DNA of 6,080 nt from a bacterium (GCA_009920585.1 RFZT01000157.1:1-6080), one strand, 5' to 3'. Shown: positions 1 through 5,863, counted from the first letter of the stretch. The notes: a model not told the origin generated them from the letters alone. Translations and numbers: made by a program.

Positions 1-299
1 GCATTTTTGAGATTGCTTGAACCTGTCGTGGAATAACGAACATGGCCGATCGCACGCGAACCCTTGAGTTTTTTAAGGTCTCTGGGTTTGAAAACCTGAG
101 AGACCAGACCCATGCCTTTGTGCGTGTGGAACGTCTTATCTTCCGGCTCTGAGGTGACAATGCCGGCGCTCTCCTGCCCGCGATGCTGCAGGGCGAAAAG
201 TCCATAGTAAGCCAGCATGGCGGCATCCGAATGGTTGTAGACAGCGAATACACCGCATTCGTGCGTTGGTTTTTGCAGAGGAGTCGTGAGCGATTTCAA
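1..299 (-). CDS. purF: Amidophosphoribosyltransferase, N-terminal part (3' end outside window)
   Basis: PurF catalyses the first committed step of de novo purine synthesis, making 5-phosphoribosylamine from PRPP and glutamine. The visible 99 codons cover the start of the N-terminal nucleophile glutaminase domain. They include HECGVFAVYNH with the nucleophilic Cys at residue 15 (codon 257-255), then LQHRGQESAGI, the KGMGLVSQVF segment, and IGHVRYSTTGSSN with the conserved Arg of that motif. Residues 1-14 would be a propeptide removed to expose the Cys, as in the Bacillus-type enzyme. No in-frame ATG exists between the upstream in-frame stop near 365 and the Cys. I chose TTG at 299-297 because it gives a propeptide of ordinary length; TTG at 338-336 is the alternative. 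A GGAGG (322-318) lies 18 bases before the chosen start, which is rather far. The gene is divergent from tig and cut by the window edge. Family identity is very secure; the start is not. Confidence 0.95.
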   Translation of the reverse strand, partial: MKSLTTPLQKPTHECGVFAVYNHSDAAMLAYYGLFALQHRGQESAGIVTSEPEDKTFHTHKGMGLVSQVFKPRDLKKLKGSRAIGHVRYSTTGSSNLKN

Positions 300-471
300 A
301 GCGGACTGGCAAAATATCCTCCCGACCGTGGCATTCAAGATTTTTGCGTCTGAAATGATTTTTTACCTCATTCCGCATATTTTCCACTGCCCATGGAGTG
401 AGAATATTTTTTGTTTTTGAGGGATACCGATTGCCCCCAGGGAATGAATGTGCTTTTCTACCCCGCTTATC
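300..471. promoter_or_regulatory. Divergent purF/tig intergenic region
   Basis: This 172-base gap separates purF (minus) from tig (plus) and must hold the promoters of both unless transcription enters from elsewhere. It is richer in A/T runs than the flanking genes, for example the T-rich stretches at about 359-366 and 408-418. I could not find a convincing -35/-10 pair for either direction and saw no purine operator or riboswitch. The assignment rests on gene arrangement alone. Confidence 0.5.
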
Positions 472-1794
472 ATGAATGTCGCTCTGGATTATCAACCAAA
501 TTGTATCGTCGGACTCACTATCGAACTTCCAACTGATCGCGTAAAAAAAGAATGGGATGCCACCGCCAAAGGATTCCAAAAAATGGCCCGCATTCCCGGC
601 TACCGACCCGGCAAAGCTCCGGCTTCTATCGTCGAATCCCGCTATGCTAAGGACATCCAAGAGGAAGTTGAAAGCAAGCTCCTCCGCGAAGCGATCACCG
701 AGGCCGCCGAGACTCACAAGATCCAACTCCACTCGATTGAAAAAGTGGACCACGTCGAAATGACCTCGGATAAGCAGCTCCGCATTCGCGCGACCATCTC
801 GACGATGCCGATCATCGATCTTCCCGACTACAAGTCCGTGACCATCGAGGTCGCTAAAAAAGTCGTTACCGACGAGGACATCTCCGGCTTTATCGATTAC
901 CTCCGCGAGCCGCATTCCAGCTTCGATCCTGCCACCGACCGACCGTTAGCGATGGAAGATTACGCCGTTATTACCTATGAAGGAAAAATCGGCGAGGAAC
1001 TCCTCTCTGCTGTCGTTCCATCCGCACCAGCCCAACTCCACGGCCGCCGCAATGCCTGGGTTCTCATGAGCGAGGGCACCCTCTTCCCCGGCTTCGCCAA
1101 AGCGATCGAAGGCATGAACCTCGAAGAGACGCGCACATTCACCCTCGACGTGCCTGCGACATTCCCGATCACCGACCTCCAAGGCAAACAAGTCACCTAC
1201 ACTGCCACCCTTCACGGCATCAACGTCAAGAAACTCCCGTCTATCGATGACGCTCTCGCTGAGAAGATCGAGCCCGGTCTCACATTGGAAACCCTTAAGG
1301 CAAAAATTCGCGAAAACCACGAGTCCAACTTCGAGCAGAAATTCCTCACCGAAAAGAGAAATGCCATCGTCGAGAACCTCCTCGGAAAGTTCACTTGCGA
1401 GCTTCCAGACAGCGTGGTCGCAGCCGAGACCAACTCGCTCCTCAAGGAAATCGTCGCCGAAAACCAAGCCCGTGGCGTGAGCGACGAGGACCTCAAATCC
1501 CACACCGCCGAGATTTTTGAGACCGCTTCGAAGAGCGCCCGCGACCGCGTCCGCGCAAACTTCCTCCTCCTCCGCATCGCTAAGGAAGAGAATATCCAGA
1601 TCGCCGAAGCCGAGCTCTACCAAGCCCTCTTCGAGATGTCCCAGCGCTACGAGATCCCGATCAAAAAACTCGCCACCGACATGTCGAAAAGCGGAGGCAT
1701 CGCCCGTCTGCGTGAGCAGATCCTCATCAGCAAGGCCCTTGATTTGGTCGCATCCACTGCTACCGTTAATGAACCTGCGGCATCCGCAGCTTAA
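472..1794 (+). CDS. tig: Trigger factor, ribosome-associated chaperone
   Basis: Trigger factor docks at the ribosomal exit tunnel and shields nascent chains; it also has a peptidyl-prolyl isomerase domain. The product is 440 aa, normal for the family. Residues 1-145 are the ribosome-binding domain, with the signature IPGYRPGKAP at 41-50 (the usual GFRxGKxP with Tyr for Phe). Residues about 160-255 form an FKBP-like isomerase domain (YAVITYEGKIGEE, then GTLFPGFAKAIEGM) with an unusual stretch at about 178-194 between its first strands. Residues 256-440 are the helical C-terminal chaperone arms, ending in a short Ala-rich tail. ATG 472 was chosen because MNVALDY aligns with the normal N-terminus; ATG 448 would add eight residues (MCFSTPLI) not expected in the family, although an AGGGA (439-443) lies just before it. 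No Shine-Dalgarno precedes 472. It is first in the cluster with clpP and clpX, a common bacterial order. Confidence 0.95.
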   Translation: MNVALDYQPNCIVGLTIELPTDRVKKEWDATAKGFQKMARIPGYRPGKAPASIVESRYAKDIQEEVESKLLREAITEAAETHKIQLHSIEKVDHVEMTSDKQLRIRATISTMPIIDLPDYKSVTIEVAKKVVTDEDISGFIDYLREPHSSFDPATDRPLAMEDYAVITYEGKIGEELLSAVVPSAPAQLHGRRNAWVLMSEGTLFPGFAKAIEGMNLEETRTFTLDVPATFPITDLQGKQVTYTATLHGINVKKLPSIDDALAEKIEPGLTLETLKAKIRENHESNFEQKFLTEKRNAIVENLLGKFTCELPDSVVAAETNSLLKEIVAENQARGVSDEDLKSHTAEIFETASKSARDRVRANFLLLRIAKEENIQIAEAELYQALFEMSQRYEIPIKKLATDMSKSGGIARLREQILISKALDLVASTATVNEPAASAA

Positions 1795-1806
1795 TCCACT
1801 ACTATT

Positions 1807-2436
1807 ATGCTAGTCCCAATTGTTGTTGAACAAACCGGCCGCGGCGAACGCAGCTACGACATCTACTCTCGGCTCCTCAAAGACCGCATCATTTTCATCG
1901 GCACCGGGATCGATGATAACGTCGCGAACCTCGTCATCGCGCAGCTTCTCTTCCTTCAAATGGAAGACGCGAAAAAAGACATCAACATCTACATCAACTC
2001 GCCCGGCGGATCGGTCACGGCCGGACTCGCGATCTACGATACAATGCAATTCGTCAACTGCGATGTGAATACCTACTGCATGGGACTCGCAGCTAGCATG
2101 GGAGCGGTTCTCCTCTGTGCAGGAACGAAGGGCAAACGCTACGCGCTGCCGAATTCCGACATCATGATTCACCAAGTCTCCGGCGGCGCCAAGGGCCAAG
2201 CCAGCGACGTGGAGCGCCAAGTCGAATTCATGTTCAAGCTCAAAAAACGCCTGAACCGTCTTCTCGCACACCACACCGGACAGACCGTCGAACAAATCGA
2301 ACGCGACGCCGATCGTGACAACTACATGACCGCCGACGAAGCCAAAGACTACGGACTCGTCGACGAGGTCGTGAAATCTCGCAAAGAGACGAAAGAAATC
2401 ACCGAAGTCATCAAAGCCGCTACAGAAACCAAATAA
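1807..2436 (+). CDS. clpP: ATP-dependent Clp protease proteolytic subunit
   Basis: ClpP is a serine peptidase that forms a double-heptamer barrel and degrades proteins delivered by ClpX-type unfoldases in the cytoplasm. The 209-aa product has the full triad: Ser97 in MGLAASMGA, His122 in MIHQ, and Asp171 in DADRDNYM. It also has the oxyanion-loop motif NSPGGSV (64-70) and the handle helix after residue 125. The residue numbers equal those of mature E. coli ClpP, and MLVPIVVEQ lines up with the mature E. coli N-terminus. The protein therefore seems to be made without a propeptide, apart from possible Met removal. The start lies 12 bases after the tig stop and has no recognisable Shine-Dalgarno. 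The C-terminal tail after VDEVVKS (about 192-209) is charged and longer than in E. coli. Cotranscription with tig and clpX is inferred from spacing and shared strand. Confidence 0.98.
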   Translation: MLVPIVVEQTGRGERSYDIYSRLLKDRIIFIGTGIDDNVANLVIAQLLFLQMEDAKKDINIYINSPGGSVTAGLAIYDTMQFVNCDVNTYCMGLAASMGAVLLCAGTKGKRYALPNSDIMIHQVSGGAKGQASDVERQVEFMFKLKKRLNRLLAHHTGQTVEQIERDADRDNYMTADEAKDYGLVDEVVKSRKETKEITEVIKAATETK

Positions 2437-2441
2437 TCTAG

Positions 2442-3707
2442 ATGGCTCGGCCCAATAACCTGACCATGTGTTCTTTCTGCGGAAAGAGCCAATCCGAAGT
2501 TCGTAAGCTTATTGCAGGCCCGGGCGTTTATATTTGCGATAGCTGCATCACGATTTGCAAGGGGATCCTCGAAAAGGAATTAAAAGAGGATACCCATAAG
2601 GCCAAACCGAACTTCAAGGTCCTCAAGCCAAGCGAGATCAAGAAACTCCTCGATCAGCACATTATTGGGCAGGATACCGCCAAGAAGGTTCTGGCGGTAG
2701 CGGTGCATAACCACTACAAGCGACTTGCCCAGCCAGCTCCAAGCACGGTCAACCTTGACCCATTGGCTGATGTCCAAATCGAAAAGAGCAACATCCTTTT
2801 GCTCGGCCCCACTGGCTCCGGAAAAACCCTCCTCGCCCGCACTCTGGCTCAGGTATTGGATGTCCCCTTTGCCATTGCTGACGCCACTTCCATCACCGAA
2901 GCGGGCTATGTGGGTGAAGACGTCGAGAATATTATCCTCCGCCTCCTTCAAAATGCGGACCATGACGTCAAGCGCTGCGAGATGGGCATCATTTACATCG
3001 ACGAAATCGATAAGATCGGCCGCAAGACAGACAACGTGAGTATCACTCGCGACGTCTCCGGCGAAGGTGTCCAGCAAGCCCTGCTGAAAATACTGGAAGC
3101 CGCCGTCTGCAATGTCCCCCCCCAAGGCGGTCGTAAACACCCGCAACAGGAATACATTCAGATCAACACGGAAAAAATTCTATTCATCTGCGGCGGCGCC
3201 TTCGTTGGACTCGAAAAAATCATCCAAAAGCGCTTAGGCAGCCGCACCATGGGCTTCAACGCCCCAATCCTCACGGATACCGATGTCGCCCGCCGCGAAA
3301 CCGTCAAAAAAGTCGAACCAGAAGATCTCATCGCCTTTGGATTGATTCCGGAATTTATCGGCCGCCTCCCGGTCGTCGCCGCGCTCGAGGAACTCACCGA
3401 AGATCAACTCGTCTCCGTGCTCAGCGAACCTAAAAACTCACTGGTCAAGCAGTATACCAAGCTCCTTGGGATGGATGGCGTTTCCTTGAATTTCACGAAA
3501 GACGCCCTCCGCGCCATGGCCAGCGAAGCCATCACCAAAGGCACAGGCGCCCGCGCCCTCCGGTCCATGATCGAACGCATCATGCTCGACGTCATGTTTG
3601 ATTCTCCAAACAGGGACGACATCAGCGAGGTCACAATCAATCGAGCCGTCGTGGAAGGGAAAAAAGCCCCTCTCCTCCGCCGCAAGCAGGAAAAAGACGC
3701 AGCCTAG
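2442..3707 (+). CDS. clpX: ATP-dependent Clp protease ATP-binding subunit ClpX
   Basis: ClpX is a hexameric AAA+ unfoldase that recognises tagged or native substrates and threads them into ClpP. The 421-aa product is full length. The N-terminal zinc-binding domain has Cys10, Cys13, Cys32 and Cys35. The AAA+ core has Walker A GPTGSGKT (122-129), the pore-1 loop GYVG (155-158), Walker B IIYIDE (183-188), the RKH loop (231-233), GGAFVGLE (251-258), an arginine finger in IGRLP (Arg308) and sensor 2 in GARALRS (Arg371). The ClpP-docking IGF-type tripeptide appears as MGF at 270-272. The start is 5 bases after the clpP stop, with no Shine-Dalgarno, so the two are probably translated from one message. 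The gene ends the housekeeping block, and no clear intrinsic terminator follows. Confidence 0.98.
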   Translation: MARPNNLTMCSFCGKSQSEVRKLIAGPGVYICDSCITICKGILEKELKEDTHKAKPNFKVLKPSEIKKLLDQHIIGQDTAKKVLAVAVHNHYKRLAQPAPSTVNLDPLADVQIEKSNILLLGPTGSGKTLLARTLAQVLDVPFAIADATSITEAGYVGEDVENIILRLLQNADHDVKRCEMGIIYIDEIDKIGRKTDNVSITRDVSGEGVQQALLKILEAAVCNVPPQGGRKHPQQEYIQINTEKILFICGGAFVGLEKIIQKRLGSRTMGFNAPILTDTDVARRETVKKVEPEDLIAFGLIPEFIGRLPVVAALEELTEDQLVSVLSEPKNSLVKQYTKLLGMDGVSLNFTKDALRAMASEAITKGTGARALRSMIERIMLDVMFDSPNRDDISEVTINRAVVEGKKAPLLRRKQEKDAA

Positions 3708-3972
3708 GAATGATCCACCCTTCTCTCAGTGCGCAAAAACTCTCAGAGAAAGGAATTGATGATGCTCAGCGAGCCAATTTTTTGGCCATGCTATAAATCT
3801 TCAGACAAAAGCTTGGTTGCTCCGCCAACTAATACCATTGTCACTTTGAAATTGGACTTTGCAGCGGAAAAGGGGGGGGGCATGGCCGTCTCGGACGTGT
3901 GGAGACTGGTCTACTTTCTCGCACCCTGCCCACCGTAACCAAGGTGCACGCCAACGCACACAGGCGAGACGC
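3708..3972. other. Gap after clpX without a recognisable gene; contains a G9 tract
   Basis: Between the clpX stop and the first recognisable PIN sequence I see no convincing gene. A 69-codon ORF at 3729-3938 has no recognisable domain and an unremarkable composition. The stretch contains the direct repeat CTCTCAG at 3723-3729 and 3740-3746, and nine consecutive G at 3872-3880. In the frame that is open just after the G tract (codons from 3888) the translation VSDVWRL faintly resembles a VapC N-terminus of the VLDTHVWxW type. If real, the N-terminal part of the PIN gene sits here in a different frame from its C-terminal part. This is a weak resemblance only. Confidence 0.5.
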
Positions 3973-4311
3973 GCACCCGAAGCTCGCAAAGCAGCCACGT
4001 TTCGAGGTCGATCGATTGTTTCGGCAATTTCCGTATGGGAAGTAGCCATGCTTGTTCAAAAAGGCCGACTTAATCTCGCTCCCGATGTGGACACTTGGAT
4101 TTCAGAAAATCTCAAGCGCCCCGTTGAACTCGAGCCACTCTCGCCAGCCATTTGCATCGCAAGTTCCCGCTTGTCGGAATTCCACGGCGACCCGGCGGAT
4201 CGTCTCATCGTCGCCACAGCTATGACCCTCGGCCTCCCATTGATGACTGCGGACAAAAAAATTATCGAATGGAACAATGCCCACTCCGCCATCCAAATTT
4301 TAAACCTTTAG
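3859..4311 (+). pseudogene. PIN-domain toxin (VapC-like), N-terminally truncated or frameshifted
   Basis: The C-terminal two thirds is a clear PIN-domain ribonuclease of the VapC type (Sll0205-like group). The segment SIVSAISVWEVAMLVQKGRL (4012-4071) carries the conserved Glu, HGDPADRLIVATA holds the paired Asp residues, and LMTADKKI holds the last Asp. Recognisable homology begins at about 3973. Upstream in the same frame the ORF runs back to ATG 3859, but those residues (rich in Arg and Ala, with HPAHRNQGARQRTQ) do not look like a PIN N-terminus. The essential first Asp motif (LLDT/VLDT) is absent from this frame. A possible trace (VSDVWRL) lies in the frame of 3888, suggesting a frameshift between 3888 and 3973, or loss by deletion. 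No antitoxin gene precedes it. It is probably inactive, since PIN nucleases need the first Asp for metal binding. A sequencing error in the nearby G9 tract would not by itself restore a normal protein. Confidence 0.8.
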
Positions 4312-4541
4312 CCTATCCTATTCACCTATCAGATAGCCCAGTACCCTTCCAAGTTCACCTTCATCTTCACCCTTAATAGAGGGCTGCTAAAAACCTCACA
4401 TCTACTTTTTAAAAAAAATCACTGAAAATTTGTCAAAGATATAGTAGCACCAAAAAACGCCCGCACGCTCGATTCTGCCTACAGATCCGAATTTGTGTTT
4501 AGACTAATGACAAAATACGTGAAACGCATAAGACTTCACAT
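4312..4541. other. Intergenic region before the orphan antitoxin
   Basis: This 230-base, AT-rich stretch has no ORF with recognisable homology and no RNA gene that I can identify. It should contain the promoter of the antitoxin gene at 4542. TATAGT at 4440-4445 resembles a -10 box, but no matching -35 hexamer lies 16-18 bases upstream, so I do not call a promoter. A short A run (4411-4418) and T run (4405-4410) sit side by side without forming a terminator-like GC stem. Confidence 0.5.
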
Positions 4542-4787
4542 ATGAACATCACGCTTTCCGTTCCTGAGAAAGTTGTTGTAAATGCCAAGTTGGTTGCCGC
4601 CCGCAGAGGAGAGACTCTTTCCTCGTGGTTTCGCCATCAAGTGGCGCGGGAGATGGAGGATATCGCCATTGACCAGATTGCGGCTATCGACCCGGAAACA
4701 GCTACAGCCGTGGGAAGCTCTCTGCCCTTGGAAGAGCACTGGGAGGACGCTCGCTGGCGAGCATTGGCAGAAAAACACCTGCGATGA
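4542..4787 (+). CDS. Orphan antitoxin, ribbon-helix-helix-like (VapB type)
   Basis: This 81-aa protein begins with a typical ribbon-helix-helix pattern: strand NITLSV (2-7), first helix PEKVVVNAKLVAARR (8-22), a GET turn, then second helix LSSWFRHQVAREM (26-38). Such domains dimerise, bind operator DNA and autoregulate toxin-antitoxin operons, while the C-terminal part blocks the toxin. Residues 39-81 are acidic then basic and end in EHWEDARWRALAEKHLR, plausible as a toxin-binding tail. The ATG is chosen because NITLSVPE fits the family start; no Shine-Dalgarno precedes it. Members of this group are usually followed at once by a PIN toxin gene, but none is here: the next gene is another antitoxin. 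Only an 18-codon ORF overlaps its stop. The toxin therefore seems to have been lost, or the protein now acts alone or on a toxin elsewhere. Family level is fairly sure, partner unknown. Confidence 0.75.
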   Translation: MNITLSVPEKVVVNAKLVAARRGETLSSWFRHQVAREMEDIAIDQIAAIDPETATAVGSSLPLEEHWEDARWRALAEKHLR

Positions 4788-4840
4788 AGGCCCTTTTCCA
4801 GCGATTGGAGAAAGATAGGCTTGACACCTCCCTCCAATAA
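4784..4840 (+). other. 18-codon ORF in ATGA overlap with the orphan antitoxin; possible toxin-gene remnant
   Basis: The ATG at 4784-4786 overlaps the antitoxin stop (TGA 4785-4787) in the ATGA arrangement typical of translationally coupled antitoxin-toxin pairs. It encodes MKALFQRLEKDRLDTSLQ and then stops. The first five residues resemble the start of many PIN toxins (MKALFDTN-type), but the rest does not. It may be the stub of a deleted toxin gene or a chance ORF. There is no evidence that the peptide is made. Confidence 0.3.
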
Positions 4841-4866
4841 AGGTTAACTGTTCTGACCAACAAGTC

Positions 4867-5091
4867 ATGAAAACAATCAGTATTCACGAAGCCAAGGCCC
4901 ATTTTTCCGAACTCTTGAGCACAGTTCAAGATCAAGGGGTTTCAATTATTTTGAGCCGCTATGGTCACCCAGTAGCTGAAATCAAGCCGTTATGTTCGCG
5001 CGAACGCTGCATTCCGCACACGCACCTTTCTCATGTGAGGATTCATGGCGACCCCACAAAACCAACAGCCGAGGAATGGGACAATGTCTGA
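4867..5091 (+). CDS. Type II antitoxin, Phd/YefM family
   Basis: This 74-aa protein has the Phd/YefM N-terminal DNA-binding fold: MKTISIHEAKAHFSELLSTVQDQG (1-24) matches the helix-forming 'I-EAK-xF-ELL' pattern, followed by the ISR/LSRYGHPVAEIKP segment (29-41) that closes the domain. The C-terminal part (42-74) is variable and should wrap the toxin; it ends in PTAEEWDNV. Phd antitoxins repress their own operon and neutralise the partner, here the VapC-type toxin whose start overlaps the last 8 bases of this gene. No good Shine-Dalgarno lies before ATG 4867; AAAGG at 4839-4843 is too far away. The codons for its C-terminal EEW include GAGGA (5071-5075), which may be the ribosome-binding site of the toxin. 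Only about 26 bases separate it from the mini-ORF upstream, so its promoter may lie inside the orphan antitoxin gene or be shared with it. Confidence 0.9.
   Translation: MKTISIHEAKAHFSELLSTVQDQGVSIILSRYGHPVAEIKPLCSRERCIPHTHLSHVRIHGDPTKPTAEEWDNV
5071..5075 (+). promoter_or_regulatory. Ribosome-binding site GAGGA for the vapC-type toxin
   Basis: GAGGA lies 8 bases before ATG 5084, a normal Shine-Dalgarno distance. It decides the toxin start in favour of 5084 over the in-frame ATG 5045. It is embedded in the antitoxin C-terminal codons, so it could be partly coincidental. Confidence 0.5.
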
Positions 5092-5473
5092 AACCGTCCT
5101 CCTTGATACATGCGGACTACTCTGGCTGGCAACTGGTCATAAAAATCTCAGTGAGAATGCTAAAATTCGAATTAACCAGGCCTATTTACTCACCGTTTCA
5201 GCAATAAGCGCTTGGGAAATCAGTCTCAAGACCGCCAGAGGAGAATTAGAGCTTCCAGAAGAGCCCGAGACTTGGTTTAAGCAGATCGTCGCACACCATG
5301 ACCTCCGAGTCTATGAAATTTCGACTGATATCGCTTTTCAAGCCAACCGCCTCCCATGGCATCACCGCGATCCCGCTGATCGCTTCATCATAGCCACTGC
5401 CTTGCTTCACCACATGCCAATCGTCACCTCCGATAGCAACTTCGCCCAATATGGAGTTGAAGTTTTTTGTTGA
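5084..5473 (+). CDS. PIN-domain ribonuclease toxin, VapC type
   Basis: VapC-type toxins are Mg-dependent endoribonucleases that stop translation by cutting tRNA or rRNA until bound by their antitoxin. The 129-aa product is complete. The conserved acidic residues are Asp8 in VLLDTCGLLW, Glu45 in SAISAWEIS, Asp96 and Asp99 in HHRDPADRFIIATA, and Asp117 in IVTSDSNFAQYGV. The pattern fits the Sll0205-like PIN subgroup, which is often paired with Phd antitoxins. ATG 5084 was chosen because SETVLLDT is the normal N-terminus, a GAGGA precedes it, and it overlaps the antitoxin stop by 8 bases; an in-frame ATG at 5045 would add 13 residues of non-homologous sequence. The pair should be cotranscribed and autoregulated. 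The RNA target cannot be read from sequence. It differs clearly from the broken PIN gene at 3859-4311, so the two are not a recent duplication. Confidence 0.93.
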   Translation: MSETVLLDTCGLLWLATGHKNLSENAKIRINQAYLLTVSAISAWEISLKTARGELELPEEPETWFKQIVAHHDLRVYEISTDIAFQANRLPWHHRDPADRFIIATALLHHMPIVTSDSNFAQYGVEVFC

Positions 5474-5495
5474 AAGCACACAAAAGATCAAATGA

Positions 5496-5756
5496 AGCAG
5501 CGAGAGAAAAATAGCGGAAGCCCACTTACTCTTTACACGCTCAAATCACCCCTGTCATACGAATGCAGATATCGATCTTGCCCTGTGGGGAGTTGACGTC
5601 CTGCAAGCCGAAACCATCGCCGCAGATCTTGACGAACTCCCGCTTCCCTACCGCTTCAATGTCAAAGCGTTCGAAGCTATTAAACAAGTTTCACTCCGCG
5701 AGCATATCCTGCGAAAAGGCATCGACTGGAAAAAACAACCGCTTGACTATCCCTAA
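5496..5756 (+). pseudogene. MNT-type nucleotidyltransferase fragment, no start codon
   Basis: From 5562 the frame reads NADIDLALWGVD, then an Ala/Glu-rich helix, LPLPYRFNVKAF, and SLREHILRKGIDW before the stop at 5754-5756. This is the C-terminal part of the minimal nucleotidyltransferase fold (GSxxxG...DxD), seen in MntA-type antitoxins of HEPN/MNT pairs and related small proteins. The DxD (DID) is present. Upstream, LFTRSNHPCHT (5529-5561) occupies the place of the LFGSRAxG motif, but the Gly-Ser is destroyed. The third acidic position, usually Asp in a VDL/VDV strand, is Asn here (RFNVK). Between the in-frame stop at 5493-5495 and the DxD there is no ATG, GTG or TTG, so the N-terminal 30 or so residues are lost. 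No HEPN partner lies nearby. It is a decayed gene, and I am fairly confident of the fold. Confidence 0.75.
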
Positions 5757-5801
5757 AAATAATTTTGCTGTCCATGATTTTGCCAATTTTTTTTAGACAA
5801 A

Positions 5802-5863
5802 CCCGGAGCGTAGCGGAGAAAGACTGCCAACGGCAGCCCGTAGGGTGAGCGGAATGGAATCAA
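5802..5863. repeat. Candidate intergenic repeat with two short palindromes
   Basis: The stretch is GC-rich against AT-rich flanks. It holds a direct repeat CGGAG (5804-5808 and 5814-5818), the palindrome CTGCC-AAC-GGCAG (5824-5836) and, right next to it, CCC-GTA-GGG (5837-5845). This compact structured layout is typical of dispersed intergenic repeats (REP-like). Copy number in the genome is unknown, so the call is an inference. Confidence 0.4.

Noticed and set aside
77..105. Hairpin GGTCTCT...AGAGACC with a 15-base loop region
   Set aside because: It lies inside purF, where the codons encode the conserved GLVSQVFKPRDLKK segment, and has no T tract. It is probably a coincidence of codon choice.
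136..915. Long minus-strand ORF of 259 codons across purF start and tig
   Set aside because: It is out of frame with PurF, covers the antisense of the trigger factor gene, and shows no domain. The PurF frame and the tig frame both explain the DNA much better.
946..1623. Minus-strand ORF of 225 codons within tig
   Set aside because: It is a shadow of the trigger factor reading frame, rich in Leu, Val and Glu as expected from antisense of a GC-rich gene.
3721..3750. Possible clpX terminator, stem TTCTCT/AGAGAA
   Set aside because: The stem has only six bp with low GC and an 18-base loop, and no T run follows directly.
3729..3938. 69-codon ORF after clpX as an antitoxin for the first PIN gene
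   Set aside because: No RHH, Phd, AbrB or other antitoxin pattern is visible, and its composition looks like noncoding DNA.
4312..4541. CRISPR, tRNA or riboswitch in the gap before the orphan antitoxin
   Set aside because: There is no repeat-spacer pattern, no cloverleaf elements and no recognisable aptamer sequence.
5563..5796. 77-codon ORF starting MQISILPCGEL
   Set aside because: It is the shifted frame of the nucleotidyltransferase remnant; the recognisable motifs are in the frame of 5562.
5779..5796. Terminator at the T8 run
   Set aside because: No stable GC-rich hairpin precedes the T run; only AT-rich short repeats (ATTTTGC twice) are present.
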